DNA of 53,897 nt from an uncultured Bacillota bacterium (GTDB taxonomy: Bacteria > Bacillota > Clostridia > Peptostreptococcales > Anaerovoracaceae), in assembly GCA_949295785.1 (NCBI GenBank), contig CASFMJ010000022.1, forward strand, positions 1-53,897, in the 5' to 3' direction. The position numbers and the translations under genes were made by a program. Below, one piece after another: positions 29,345 to 39,370 of this stretch. The notes under the pieces were generated by a model. The model was given only the letters and a program-made list of their open reading frames with translations, did no database searches and was not told where the DNA came from. Positions within the stretch are counted from its first letter, which is position 1; each line of letters begins with the position of its first letter.

Positions 29345-30730
29345 TTAAAGTCCTCTCTGTATGGTACGTTCAATGATATTATTCTGGATTTCTTCGCTTA
29401 AATCTACAAAGTATGCTGAATATCCTGCAACCCGGACGAGAATGTTCCTGTACTTGTCCGGATCTTTCTGTGCAGCGCGTAGAGTTTCATCATCTAAAAC
29501 ATTAATCTGTATATGGAATCCGTTTTGAGCAAAGTGTGCTCTGAATACGGCTTCAATGATGTCAATTCCCTTTTCGCCTGCTACCACGGCCGGATCAAAA
29601 CGCTGATTGAGAAGCAATCCGCTTTGTGGAATCAGTTCGTCACAGCACGCCAGTGAATTTACAACGGCAGTAGGTCCGTTCACATCCATGCCTACTGAAG
29701 GAGAGGCATTGTCCGCAAGAGGAGTTCCGCCAAATCTGCCGTCAGGAGTGGCTCCTACAAGTTTACCCATTTCCACATTATATGCCTGTGTGGCAACAAG
29801 GATAGTATAAGGACCTCCATGAGAATCTTTGAATCTTTTTGCAGATTCATCCAGCAGATTTATCAGCCAGTGAGAATATTTATCTACCTGCTCGATATTA
29901 TTTCCGAATTTTGGAGCTTTGTTTATAAGCATCTGACGCATAGGCTCATTTCCTTGGAAATTAGTATCAAGAAGGTTAATGAGTTCCTCCATGGTAAGAT
30001 ATTTTTTGTTAAATACACATTCCTCTATTGCCGCAAAAGAATCTATCATATTTGCTATACCGGCAACTCCCACAGCAGAATAGTGATGATATGAGCCCTT
30101 TTGCTGAAGGAGCTTTCCTTGCTCTATACAACCTACAGAAAAGCAGGAACCTGTAATGGTGGGCAAAGTAAAAGCATGGGCGGAAAGTGTTCTGTTTGCC
30201 AGCGTTACAAACTTTTCCATGAAAAAGTCCAGCTGCTTTTTATATGCTTCCATCAGGTCTTCAATACAAGTGAATGATTTCGGATCTCCGGAGTCTATTC
30301 CAAGATGAAGTTCTGTTACCGGGTCATATCCGTTATGAAGTGTTATATCAAGGATTTTGATAGGATTAAAGTATCCGGGGTTGCTCTGGAAGTCTGTCTT
30401 ACCGAGAACCTGAGGTTCTATACAACCGCAGATACCCCAGTTCCTTGCTTCTTTAAGGGTGAATCCCAGACTCAAAAGATATGTGATTGCGGTTGTGTCA
30501 TTGTAAAAAGCAGGGTGACCTCCGCTGTCCCTGGCAACCTGAATGGCAAGACGGAAGGTTTCTTCATTTACATTGGGGTGGAAGCGGAAAGTTATGCAAG
30601 GTTCATCGGTCTGAAGATCTTTCATGCAGCGCAGAAACACATTTGTGAGTTCATTACATGCATCTTTACCGTTTTCCAGCTGACCGCCAAGCATTATGTG
30701 CATCCACAGAGGACAGCCCGGGCAGTCCAT
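29345..30730 (-). pseudogene. Glycyl-radical enzyme, N-terminal part missing
   Basis: The reading frame opens at 30748 and runs 467 residues, of which roughly the last 460 match the C-terminal part of a glycyl-radical enzyme. The thiyl Cys and its general base are in GCIEP (C109, E111), the CxE type of dehydratases and C-N or C-S lyases such as CutC, HypD or IslA. The radical Gly is G442 in RVAGYSAYF. The Cys-Gly distance (333) is normal, but full-length enzymes have about 320-380 more residues before the Cys. No activating radical SAM enzyme is in the window. The gene begins where a truncated TRAP protein begins on the other strand, so both look broken. Confidence 0.85.
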
Positions 30731-31599
30731 ATGACATAGGAACTGCAAAATTTAAAGAACTGGTGGAAAGCGGTTCTGACGGAAGGATAACAGTACATTG
30801 CTATCATGGAGACATGACTACTGACGAAATCGAAGGTACAGAAATGGTTCAGACGGGCAATCTGGAAATGCTCTGGACATCGATGGGAAGTCTTAACGGC
30901 TTTGCCCCTATAACAGACATCATGGGTCTGCCATTCTTATTTGATTCACCGGAGCATCTTGAAAAATGCCTGAACAGTGAGTTTGGGGACAGAATTCTTT
31001 CTGAGATATCCAAGATAGATAATATTGAAGCAATCGCTTTTCATCAGGACGGATGGAGAAATATAACAACCACCGGAAAGGTAATCGAATCTCTGGATGA
31101 TTTAAAGGGACTCAAGATCAGAAGCATGATGAGTGAAATGCTGGTGGATATGTATTCGGCATTGGGAGCAGTTCCTACATCTGTAAGTTATAGTGAACTT
31201 TTCACCGCATTACAGACAGGCCTTGTTGAGGCTCAAGACAACAGCCTCACTATATGCGAATCAGATGGACTGGATGAAGTGCTCAGCAGTGCATGTATAA
31301 ACAACCTTTTCTATGCCGGAGGAGTTGTACTGGTGGCTGATGACTGGCTGGCAGGACTGTCAGAGGAGGATCAGCAGCTGATAATAAATTCTGCAAAGGA
31401 AGCAGGAGCATACCAGAGAGAATGGACACTGGAAAATGAAAAAAATATAACTGAACAATTTGAAAAAGACGGATGGACGATTACATATCCTGATGATAAG
31501 GATGCCTGGATAGATGCAGTACAAAGCGTATATGAAAAGTACACAGATCTTAATCCCCAGTGGCAGGAACTTATAGATATGGTTAATGAACAGAAATAA
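30727..31599 (+). pseudogene. dctP: TRAP transporter substrate-binding protein (DctP), N-terminus missing
   Basis: About 290 residues match DctP from the AKFKELVESGSDGRITV segment on, with GLPFLFDSPEHL, the substrate-binding LKGLKIR, and SVSYSELFTALQTGLVEAQ. The signal peptide and the first 45-55 residues are absent. The in-frame codons before 30727 are antisense to the glycyl-radical gene and are not DctP sequence, so an exported product is unlikely. dctQ and dctM follow directly and are intact. Confidence 0.88.
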
Positions 31600-31614
31600 A
31601 GAGGAGAGACAAAA

Positions 31615-32133
31615 GTGAAGAAGCTGATTGGAAAACTTGTCTTTATAGGTGGTAAGATAGACATGGTATGCAAAACCTTCCTTGGAATTCAGCTGACGGT
31701 GCTCACATTGATAATAATTGTGCAGGTTATTGCCAGAACAATGGGAAAATCTATAGGATGGGCTACTGAATTTGCAACATTGACATTTGTATGGGCCTCT
31801 ATGCTTGGATCAGCCGTGGCCGGAAGGTATATGCTGCATATTGGCGTGGATGTTATAAAAGACAGGTTAAAAGGAAAGATCAAGAAAGTGTTTATGATCT
31901 TTTCACATACAGTTTTGATGATCGGCCTTGTTATTTTTACATTTTCGAGTTTTGAGTACACTGTTGTTCAGACCACTCATATGGCTACGACAATGCCGAG
32001 CATCTCCCTTGCATGGTTCTACTGTTCATTGCCTATATGTGGTTTCATAATGCTGTATTATACTATTGTGCAGTTCCTTGAAATCATATGTTTTGGTGAT
32101 GCAGTAAAAATTGAAATATCAGAGGAAATTTGA
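31615..32133 (+). CDS. dctQ: TRAP transporter small permease
   Basis: 172 residues with four membrane segments (about 20-40, 55-72, 93-113 and 137-157). The WATEFATLTFVWASMLG block is typical of DctQ. GTG start behind GAGGAGAGAC. With DctM it forms the membrane part of a Na+-driven carboxylate or sulfonate importer, but its binding protein upstream is truncated. Confidence 0.9.
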   Translation: MKKLIGKLVFIGGKIDMVCKTFLGIQLTVLTLIIIVQVIARTMGKSIGWATEFATLTFVWASMLGSAVAGRYMLHIGVDVIKDRLKGKIKKVFMIFSHTVLMIGLVIFTFSSFEYTVVQTTHMATTMPSISLAWFYCSLPICGFIMLYYTIVQFLEIICFGDAVKIEISEEI

Positions 32134-32152
32134 TATGTAAAGAGGTCATAAG

Positions 32153-33427
32153 ATGATAGGATTATTATTTGTATTGTTTTTTGTCCTTCTGGCGTTAGGT
32201 GTACCCATTGCTTTTGTGCTTATAATATCTACGGTGCTTTATGCATTCAGCGTAGGGGATATTTCCTGGGCTCTGGTGCCGCAAAGGACGATTTTCGGAA
32301 TTAACAGTTTCATTATGCTGAGTATGCCGTTTTTTATACTGGCTGGAAATCTCATGTCATCCGGAGGCATAACGAAAAAAATCGTAGACTGGGCAAAAGC
32401 CTTTGTTGGACATGTCAGAGGTGGTCTTGCTTTTGTAAATATAATAGCCTGCATGTTGTTTGGAACAATTTCGGGATCAGCCATAGCCGGCACTTCAGCC
32501 ATAGGCTCACTTCTGATACCTTCCATGAAAAAAGAAGGTTATCCCCCATCGTTCTGTGCAGGCCTTACATCTGTAGCTTCCACATGCTGCCCGGTGATAC
32601 CGCCGTCTTTGGCTTTTGTAATCTATGCATCAAGTGCCAAAGTGTCCGTCAGTGATATGTTCATTGCAGGTATAGTTCCGGGAGTTCTGATGGGCGGACT
32701 GATGATGATACTCAGCTATTACTATGCCCGCAAGGATAATTTCCCCAGATCTGAAAAGGCAACCTGGAGGCAGCGTGGAAAAGCTACCGTTGACGCATTG
32801 CCATGTCTGGGAATCCCTGTACTTATAATTGGAGGAATAACCACAGGATATTTCACCCCCACAGAAGCGGCGGCTATTGCCGTAGTATACGCTCTTATAT
32901 TATCAGTCATATATAAGACAATCACGCTGAAAAGTCTATGGAAATGTGTCGTAAACAGTGCTATAGACAGTGGTGCGATAATGCTGATAGTGGGAGGGTG
33001 TTATCTGTTCGGTTGGGTCATATCAAACGAGAGAATTACCATAACACTGACAGAGGCACTGGTGGCCATGGATTGTTCGCTGGTTGTCAAACTGCTCATA
33101 ATAAATGGTGCATTGCTTATCGTCGGCATGTTTATGGACAGCTCTCCTGCAATATTGCTTATTGCACCGATTCTGGCACCCGCTATGACTGCACTGGGTG
33201 TGGATCCTATACAGACAGGAATGATAGTGTGCATAAACCTGGTAATCGGATTGTCAACACCTCCGGTAGGAGTATGCCTTTATGCAGCCACAAATATTGC
33301 AAAGGTCAAGTTCAGTGAGACAGTGAGATCTTGTATGCCGTTCTTGATAGCCACATTGATTGCACTGCTGCTGATAACATATGTGCCGGTACTGACACAG
33401 ATACCGTTCATGTTATTGGGAAAGTAA
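32153..33427 (+). CDS. dctM: TRAP transporter large permease
   Basis: 424 residues, about 12 membrane segments. DctM motifs GVPIAFVLIIST, SMPFFILAGNLMSSGGIT, GTISGSAIAGTSAIG and the C-terminal GLSTPPVGVCLYAA are all present. It is the transport channel of the TRAP system. AGAGGTC precedes the start; a UUCG-loop terminator follows. Confidence 0.95.
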   Translation: MIGLLFVLFFVLLALGVPIAFVLIISTVLYAFSVGDISWALVPQRTIFGINSFIMLSMPFFILAGNLMSSGGITKKIVDWAKAFVGHVRGGLAFVNIIACMLFGTISGSAIAGTSAIGSLLIPSMKKEGYPPSFCAGLTSVASTCCPVIPPSLAFVIYASSAKVSVSDMFIAGIVPGVLMGGLMMILSYYYARKDNFPRSEKATWRQRGKATVDALPCLGIPVLIIGGITTGYFTPTEAAAIAVVYALILSVIYKTITLKSLWKCVVNSAIDSGAIMLIVGGCYLFGWVISNERITITLTEALVAMDCSLVVKLLIINGALLIVGMFMDSSPAILLIAPILAPAMTALGVDPIQTGMIVCINLVIGLSTPPVGVCLYAATNIAKVKFSETVRSCMPFLIATLIALLLITYVPVLTQIPFMLLGK

Positions 33428-33492
33428 TATAAAATTGTCAACATGACAAATTTTTATAGCAATAATCTACTGCGCATTATAGGCAGGATGCG

Positions 33493-33523
33493 GGGGCATT
33501 TCTTCGGAAGTGCCCCTGTTTTT
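33493..33523 (+). terminator. UUCG-tetraloop terminator after dctM
   Basis: Stem GGGGCATTTC/GAAGTGCCCC (33493-33502, 33507-33516; one G-T pair) closed by a TTCG loop, then TGTTTTT. Confidence 0.9.
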
Positions 33524-33578
33524 AATGCCTGCGCGCTGTAAGAAGAAAAAAATATTTTGTAAAGGAAAATATTAGCTA

Positions 33579-33607
33579 TTGAAAAAGAACATATGTTCTT
33601 ATATAAT
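33579..33607 (+). promoter_or_regulatory. Promoter with LexA box in its spacer
   Basis: TTGAAA (33579-33584), 17 bp, TATAAT (33602-33607). The spacer holds GAACATATGTTC (33587-33598), a perfect palindrome fitting the Firmicute LexA/DinR core GAAC-N4-GTTC. LexA bound there would block the polymerase; DNA damage would relieve it. Confidence 0.85.
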
Positions 33608-33639
33608 TAAGTCAGATCATATAAGGAGGTGAGAGTCCT

Positions 33640-34893
33640 GTGGAAGACGGCTGCTATCTGTGCATTGATTTGAAATCCTTTTATGCTTCGGTGGAGTGCG
33701 TGCAGAGAGGTCTTGATCCATTGAAAGCCAGACTGGTGGTGGCAGATCCGGACAGAGGACAGAAGACCATATGCCTGGCGGTTACTCCGGCTCTCAAAAA
33801 AATGGGTATAAACAGCAGATGCCGTCTCTTTGACATACCTCCTTCCATAGAATACATCAAAGCCCGTCCAAGAATGCGTCTTTATATGAAATATGCAGCA
33901 GACATATACAAGATATATCTGAGATATTTCAGCAGAGATGATATATATGTATATTCAATAGACGAGGTTTTTATAGATGCAGGCAGATACAGAAAAATGT
34001 ACGGTAATGATATGAAAGCTCTGTCTGAAAGAATAATGAAATCGGTGCTGGAGACCACAGGAATAACAGCTGCCTGCGGTATAGGAACAAATCTTTATCT
34101 GGCAAAGGTTGCTCTTGATATAATGGCAAAGAAATCAGAGAACGGCATAGGGATACTTGATGAAAAAATATATAGAGAAAAACTCTGGGATCACAGGCCG
34201 CTGACAGATTTCTGGCGAATAGGACGGGCAACTGCCGACAAGCTGGCCGGATATGGCATATATACCATGAGGCAGGTAGCTGCAGCAGACAGCAGCCTTT
34301 TGTACAGAAAATTCGGAATAGATGCGGAACTTCTGATAGATCATGCAAGAGGCATTGAGACTGCTTCAATAAGCGATATAAAGGCATATTTGCCCAGGTC
34401 GAGAAGTCTTACGTCAGGGCAGGTGCTTCCTGCACCATATGACAGCCACAAGACGCGCCTTGTGATAAAAGAGATGATAGAAGAACTGTGTCTTGAACTT
34501 ACCGGAAAGGGTCTTGTCGCATCTGCTGTAGGCCTGAGCATAGGATATTCAGGAAGGTGGGAAACCGTATCATCAAGAGAAATTTTGCCATTTGATACTG
34601 ACTCTTATACAGTAATATCAGAAAAAGCAGACCGGATATTTGAACGTATTGTTGATAAATCAAGATTGATGAGAAGAATCAATATTTATCTCGACGATGT
34701 GCATGCAGATGAAAATCAGTATTTCGATTTTTTTTACAGCGCAGAGGCTATAGAAAAAGAAAGACACATAGCAGAAGCGGTGTTGGATATAAGAGAAAAA
34801 TACGGAAAAAATGCTGTATTCAGGGCTATGAGCCTTGAGGAAGGCTCAACGGCAGCTCAGAGAAATCAGCAGATAGGAGGTCATAAAGCATGA
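33640..34893 (+). CDS. Y-family translesion DNA polymerase (UvrX/UmuC-type)
   Basis: 417 residues. The catalytic DLKSFYASVEC near residues 9-19 and YSIDEVFID near 106-114 give the metal-binding acids; ACGIGTNLYLAK and a little-finger domain follow. The protein is closer to Firmicute UvrX/YqjW than to DinB Pol IV, as its YolD-like neighbour also suggests. GTG start behind AAGGAGGTGA (33623-33632). The LexA box upstream makes it a probable SOS gene. Confidence 0.92.
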   Translation: MEDGCYLCIDLKSFYASVECVQRGLDPLKARLVVADPDRGQKTICLAVTPALKKMGINSRCRLFDIPPSIEYIKARPRMRLYMKYAADIYKIYLRYFSRDDIYVYSIDEVFIDAGRYRKMYGNDMKALSERIMKSVLETTGITAACGIGTNLYLAKVALDIMAKKSENGIGILDEKIYREKLWDHRPLTDFWRIGRATADKLAGYGIYTMRQVAAADSSLLYRKFGIDAELLIDHARGIETASISDIKAYLPRSRSLTSGQVLPAPYDSHKTRLVIKEMIEELCLELTGKGLVASAVGLSIGYSGRWETVSSREILPFDTDSYTVISEKADRIFERIVDKSRLMRRINIYLDDVHADENQYFDFFYSAEAIEKERHIAEAVLDIREKYGKNAVFRAMSLEEGSTAAQRNQQIGGHKA

Positions 34894-35219
34894 ACAGCAT
34901 GCGAGGTCATATGAAAAAATCAGAAAGGGCCAAGCAGTTTCTGGCTTTTTCTGCGTTGAAAGGTCTTGAAGAGGAACTGGCAGAAGTAGAGTTTGAGCCT
35001 TGCAGCCGGTGTGAACTGCTGGAAGATGAAGCCGAAGAACTGAACAGAAAACTCTGCCTGCTCCAATGCGGAAACGAAGTAAAAGTAAGACACTATAAAG
35101 ATGGACGTTATGTTACAACAATAGGAAAGCTGATTAAAACAGACCATGTGTATAATACGCTTGAGATAAATGATATGGTGATAAAGACAGAAAATATAAT
35201 AAGTATAGACATTATTTGA
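34890..35219 (+). CDS. YolD-like protein
   Basis: 109 residues. The N-terminal SMRGHMKKSERAKQFLAFSA is followed by a charged helix and a beta-rich end with VKVRHYKDGRYVTTIGKL, the YolD-like pattern. Such genes are paired with UvrX/UmuC-type polymerases in Firmicutes and are thought to be UmuD-like partners. The ATGA overlap with the polymerase gene and an AGGAGG inside it show coupled expression. Four Cys lie in the first half, with no clear function. Confidence 0.8.
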   Translation: MNSMRGHMKKSERAKQFLAFSALKGLEEELAEVEFEPCSRCELLEDEAEELNRKLCLLQCGNEVKVRHYKDGRYVTTIGKLIKTDHVYNTLEINDMVIKTENIISIDII

Positions 35220-35325
35220 TGAAGTACAAAAGACAGCAATCATACCGTCTTATGAATAGCAGCTGCTGCATAACAGTGTTCAGTGAGCATGGACAGCACA
35301 TTAAGATAAAAACGGCAGCCAAATC

Positions 35326-35844
35326 TCACTTGATGACAAATGCACCATAATAAAGAATAACATCGCTTTTCAGATCGTATGCACCTCGACCGCACCGTCC
35401 GCTTATATTGCCTTCGATTGTATAGACGGTATCATCTGATACTTTGTCTGTAATCCCCATATGATCAGGTGTGTTATCGCCATTCCAGTCCAGAAATATC
35501 ACCATTCCGGCAAGGGGAACAATATTTCTGTCATACATGCATCGTCTGCTGATGAACCAGTCGGCATATTCGCTGCACGAAGAAATTACGGGGGCTTGCT
35601 CAAAGCATTGTGATGCGCACCATGATACAAAGCAGGCACACCAGGGTACGCTGCTGTCATAGCCGCAAAAGGTCCAGTATTTTTTTCCCTCTTTTACATC
35701 TAACTGGGATATGGCGACTTTTTTTATAGGATCGCCGTTATATTCCTTAAGAGAATTAGGTCTGGTCACTGTTATACTGAAAAGACAAGAGGAACAGATA
35801 AAAACAGATATAAAAAATATCAGAAGTGGTTTGATTTTTTTCAT
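35326..35844 (-). CDS. Exported CHAP-domain peptidase/amidase
   Basis: 172 residues from ATG 35844, which has CAGGAG ten bases upstream; an upstream in-frame start at 35886 is less likely. Residues 1-25 form a signal peptide (KKIKPLLIFFISVF). The CHAP nucleophile is in VPWCACFVSWCAS, with the His in DHMGI and a closing YTIEGN. It probably cuts peptidoglycan peptides, though small CHAP proteins of this kind are poorly studied. It stands alone, convergent with the YolD-like gene. Confidence 0.8.
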   Translation of the reverse strand: MKKIKPLLIFFISVFICSSCLFSITVTRPNSLKEYNGDPIKKVAISQLDVKEGKKYWTFCGYDSSVPWCACFVSWCASQCFEQAPVISSCSEYADWFISRRCMYDRNIVPLAGMVIFLDWNGDNTPDHMGITDKVSDDTVYTIEGNISGRCGRGAYDLKSDVILYYGAFVIK

Positions 35845-35930
35845 ATATAACTGACTCCTGTTGCAAGCAGATATCACTGAAATCATATGTCAGCATGATG
35901 AATGATATGCAGGAGATATATAAAGTAAAA

Positions 35931-35955
35931 GTGCCCGGATTAATCTGCCGGGCAC
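35931..35955 (-). terminator. Intrinsic terminator of the radical SAM gene
   Basis: Perfect 8-bp stem GTGCCCGG/CCGGGCAC (35931-35938, 35948-35955). On the - strand it is followed by TTTTACTTT. Confidence 0.88.
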
Positions 35956-35982
35956 CTAAAAGAGGTGAAGCTGTATGTATTA

Positions 35983-37356
35983 TTATTTACCGTGACTTTC
36001 ATTCCATAATTTATCGGCCATAGGTTTCCATTCTTTTGCGTAGTCTACGCATTTGGCACATAAATCTTCACAGGCTTCCGGCTGTTCAAGATCAGTGGAT
36101 TTTGCACCTGTGGAGTTGACAAGTTTCTGGAGAATCTCGGGATTTTCCAGCATGGGGCATGGTCTCAGCATGTTTTCATTGAAAGGCTGACCTTCCTTGT
36201 ATGCCATGAACAGAGGCTGTTTGAGACAATCCAGAAGGGATTTTTCTTTTATATTGGCACCTGAATAATGTATGAACACGCAAGGCTCCACATCACCGTT
36301 GGCATTGATGTGACAGTATCTTTCTCCTCCAGCTATGCAGCCGTGAACAAATTCGCCGTCATTCTGAAAATCTATTGCGAAAAGTTCTTTCCCGCCTTCC
36401 AGGTCACGAATCTGGCGTATTTTCTTATACATATAGGCTCTCTGATCGGGAGTGAGTAAAAGATCGGTACTTGCACCTGTACCTACCGGCATGTAGTGGA
36501 AATACCATGCAAATACACACCCCTTGTTTATTAGCATATCAAGAAAATCGTCACTTGTTACCGAAAGATAGTTCTTACTGGTGTAGCATATGGAAACTCC
36601 GAACGGTATGTGATTCTCATGCATAAGATCCATAGCAGCCAGAGCTTTTTTGTAATGCCCTTCACCTCTGCGGCTGTCATTGCTTTCCTCAAAGCCTTCT
36701 ATGCTGATGGAAACGAAGAAATTACCCACTCTGAGAAGATCATCACAGAATTTCTGATCTATCAGTGTGCCGTTGGTAAAAGCATGAAAAGCTACGTCTT
36801 TATGTTTTTCGCATAATTTGATTATGTCATCCTTGCGGACGAGGGGCTCTCCTCCTGTAAACAGATAAGCATATATTCCCAGCTCTTTGCCTTCGGTTAT
36901 AATCTTATCCATTGTTTCATATGAGAGATTGAGCTTGTTGCCGTATTCGGCCGCCCAGCATCCTGTACAGTGAAGATTGCACGCGGTCGTAGGATCCATA
37001 AGTATTATCCATGGGATATTGCATCCGTGCTTTTCTTTCATTGCCAGTGAAGTTTTGTATCCTCTGAATCCGGCTTCATAGCCGGCATTGAGAAGAAAAG
37101 TCTTTAGTATATGAGGATCAACTTCCCGAACTATTCTGTCGGCAAAATGAGCCCATTTGCTGTCGGGAGAATTGGCAATATTCCGAAGCATTTCATATGA
37201 AGAACTCTCCCATGAATCACCAAGAATCTTTTCAATCTTATCTATCAGAGCAAGAGCTTCTTTTGAAAAGTTGCCTTTTCTCCCTTTGCTTATAACTGAG
37301 TCCAGCACCATTGCAAATGCCTTTCTCTCTGCTATATGCGCTATATTTTTTGACAT
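35983..37356 (-). CDS. Radical SAM/SPASM-type protein
   Basis: 457 residues from ATG 37356, with GGGAGG at 37369-37364. The radical SAM cluster is C126, C130 and C133 (ACNLHCTGCW), followed by FTGGEP and SISIEG motifs of the barrel. The C-terminal third has many Cys (HGCIAGGERYC, EPCVFIH, PCPMLENP, CEDLCAKC) that could bind one or two extra Fe-S clusters as in SPASM proteins. About 110 helical residues precede the barrel. No peptide precursor or partner enzyme lies beside it, so function is unknown. Confidence 0.85.
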   Translation of the reverse strand: MSKNIAHIAERKAFAMVLDSVISKGRKGNFSKEALALIDKIEKILGDSWESSSYEMLRNIANSPDSKWAHFADRIVREVDPHILKTFLLNAGYEAGFRGYKTSLAMKEKHGCNIPWIILMDPTTACNLHCTGCWAAEYGNKLNLSYETMDKIITEGKELGIYAYLFTGGEPLVRKDDIIKLCEKHKDVAFHAFTNGTLIDQKFCDDLLRVGNFFVSISIEGFEESNDSRRGEGHYKKALAAMDLMHENHIPFGVSICYTSKNYLSVTSDDFLDMLINKGCVFAWYFHYMPVGTGASTDLLLTPDQRAYMYKKIRQIRDLEGGKELFAIDFQNDGEFVHGCIAGGERYCHINANGDVEPCVFIHYSGANIKEKSLLDCLKQPLFMAYKEGQPFNENMLRPCPMLENPEILQKLVNSTGAKSTDLEQPEACEDLCAKCVDYAKEWKPMADKLWNESHGK

Positions 37357-37646
37357 TGTAATACCTCCCTTTGCATTCAATATAATTATATACTGTTTTT
37401 TATGATGATAATATAAACAAAATCAATGAGCAGTCAGATTTTTAGACAAAAACTGACAATTGTTCAAAATATTGATTGTAATTTTTGGTAATATATTACG
37501 ATAAAAATATAGAAGAGGTATAAATTTGATGCTGCGCATTAAGGAGATGTTTTGTGATAGGATATTTTTCAAAATGCTCGTGAACAGTTGTCTATGCTGC
37601 TGTATTGTGATAAAGTGTAAATATATTAGACTTCAGGAGGTGCAGT

Positions 37647-39269
37647 ATGTCCAGAACTGTATTGTATAACGGCAAAGTGTATGTGGATAGAGGAGTATTT
37701 GCGGAGGCAGTACTTCAGGAGAATGGTGTGATTAAAAAAGTAGGCACTTCAAAGGAAATACTTGAAATTGCAGGAGATGCCCAAAGGATAGACTGTAACG
37801 GGCGCACTGTGCTGCCGGGAATGAATGATTCTCATAACCATCTTCTGTTCCTTGCTAAAAATAAAATGTCACCGGACATATCAAAATGTGATGGAATTGA
37901 TGAGGTTATAAGAGTGTGCAGAGACTTTATTGATAAAAACCCGGGATGCCGGGGACTTTTTGCCATGGGCTGGAACGAGGAGGAATGGACACCGGAAAAG
38001 AAAAGGCTTCCTGACAGACATGATATTGACAAGATCTCCACTGAGATTCCTGTGGTTCTGGCAAGAGCCTGCGGTCATTCTTCTGTAGCCAATACCCTGG
38101 CAATGGAGATGGCAGGTATTGACAGTGAACATAATACTATGGAAGGGGGAGATATCTGGCTGGAAGAGGATGGGAAAACTCCCAGCGGATATCTCTGCGA
38201 ACGTGCAGGCTTTCTTGTAAGAGACTGTATGCCTCAGGCATCAAAGGAAGAATACAAGAAAGGGCTTGAGGAAGCTATGAAATATGCGGTTTCTTGTGGT
38301 CTTACATCCGTACAGAGCAATGATGCAGGACAGATAATGGATAATGAAGAATGTTATGACATACTCAGAGAAGTGTATGAAGAGGGTAATGGGATACTGC
38401 GTTATAACGGCCAGCTCAGTTATCTTGATGTCGAAAGTCTTGAAGAATACTGCCGGGGACCACATTTTAATGAAGTTCTTTTTGACGACAGACTGAGGAG
38501 AGGCCCCTTAAAGGTGCTTAAAGACGGATCTCTTGGGGCAAGGACGGCCATGATGAGGCACGAGTATTATGATGACCCGGGTAATTATGGTGTTGAAAAT
38601 GTATCTGATGATCTTCAGCGTAAGCTTATATCGTGTGCAAAGGAGCATGATATGCAGGTGGTGACTCATGTTATAGGTGATGAGGCTATAGAAAGAACGT
38701 TAAAAGCTTATGAGGAGTCAATGGATGAAAACGGTAATGTCCTGCGCCATAGTCTTATACATTGCCAGATTACAGACAGAGAACTGATGGAGCGCATAAG
38801 AAAAGATGATGTGCTCATTGCATATCAGCCTGTTTTCCTGAGAGCAGACCTGTATGCTGTAGAGAGCCGCTGCGGAAAAGATATGTCATCTACATCATAT
38901 GCTTTCCGAACGGCGGCAGAGCTGGGCATACACGCATCATACGGGACAGATTGTCCGGTAGAGGACTGCAATCCTTTCCCGTGTATATACTGCGCCGTAA
39001 CAAGAAAAGACCTTAAAGGAAACCCTGACGGCGGATTTTATCCTGAAGAGTGTGTGGATGTTGAGACTGCAGTGGATGCATACACAATAGAAAGCGCATA
39101 CCATGAATTCCGTGAAAACGTAAAGGGCAGAATAAAAGAAGGGTATTATGCAGATATAATTATACTCGATAATGATATATTTACATGTGATCCGGAAGAG
39201 ATAAAAAGTATACGGCCTGTCATGACTATGGTGGGAGGAGATATCGTATATATGAGTAAAAACATGTGA
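37647..39269 (+). CDS. YtcJ-like metal-dependent amidohydrolase
   Basis: 540 residues of the amidohydrolase_3 group. LPGMNDSHNHLL gives the first metal His pair, with KDGSLGARTAMM, THVIGDEAI, IHCQIT and the Asp in YGTDCPVEDCNPF. Members hydrolyse formyl or acyl amides or related bonds; the substrate here is unknown. CAGGAGGTG precedes the start. A 12-bp palindrome lies about 150 bp upstream in the gap shared with the radical SAM gene. Confidence 0.88.
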   Translation: MSRTVLYNGKVYVDRGVFAEAVLQENGVIKKVGTSKEILEIAGDAQRIDCNGRTVLPGMNDSHNHLLFLAKNKMSPDISKCDGIDEVIRVCRDFIDKNPGCRGLFAMGWNEEEWTPEKKRLPDRHDIDKISTEIPVVLARACGHSSVANTLAMEMAGIDSEHNTMEGGDIWLEEDGKTPSGYLCERAGFLVRDCMPQASKEEYKKGLEEAMKYAVSCGLTSVQSNDAGQIMDNEECYDILREVYEEGNGILRYNGQLSYLDVESLEEYCRGPHFNEVLFDDRLRRGPLKVLKDGSLGARTAMMRHEYYDDPGNYGVENVSDDLQRKLISCAKEHDMQVVTHVIGDEAIERTLKAYEESMDENGNVLRHSLIHCQITDRELMERIRKDDVLIAYQPVFLRADLYAVESRCGKDMSSTSYAFRTAAELGIHASYGTDCPVEDCNPFPCIYCAVTRKDLKGNPDGGFYPEECVDVETAVDAYTIESAYHEFRENVKGRIKEGYYADIIILDNDIFTCDPEEIKSIRPVMTMVGGDIVYMSKNM

Positions 39270-39370
39270 TGATAATTTTCAGGTGCATTTTTTCTGAGGT
39301 TGTAGTATAATACCTTTTACAGTGCTTTCTGCAATATAAAGCGCTGCAGACTAAATAAAGGAACAGACTA

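Noticed and set aside
30658..30726. Upstream start for the TRAP binding protein giving 313 residues
   Set aside because: These 23 codons are antisense to conserved glycyl-radical enzyme sequence, have no ribosome site, and do not encode a signal peptide.
37530..37670. 46-codon Cys-rich frame before the amidohydrolase
   Set aside because: No good ribosome site before its ATG, and it runs into the start of the amidohydrolase in another frame. The CAGGAGGTG inside it serves that gene.
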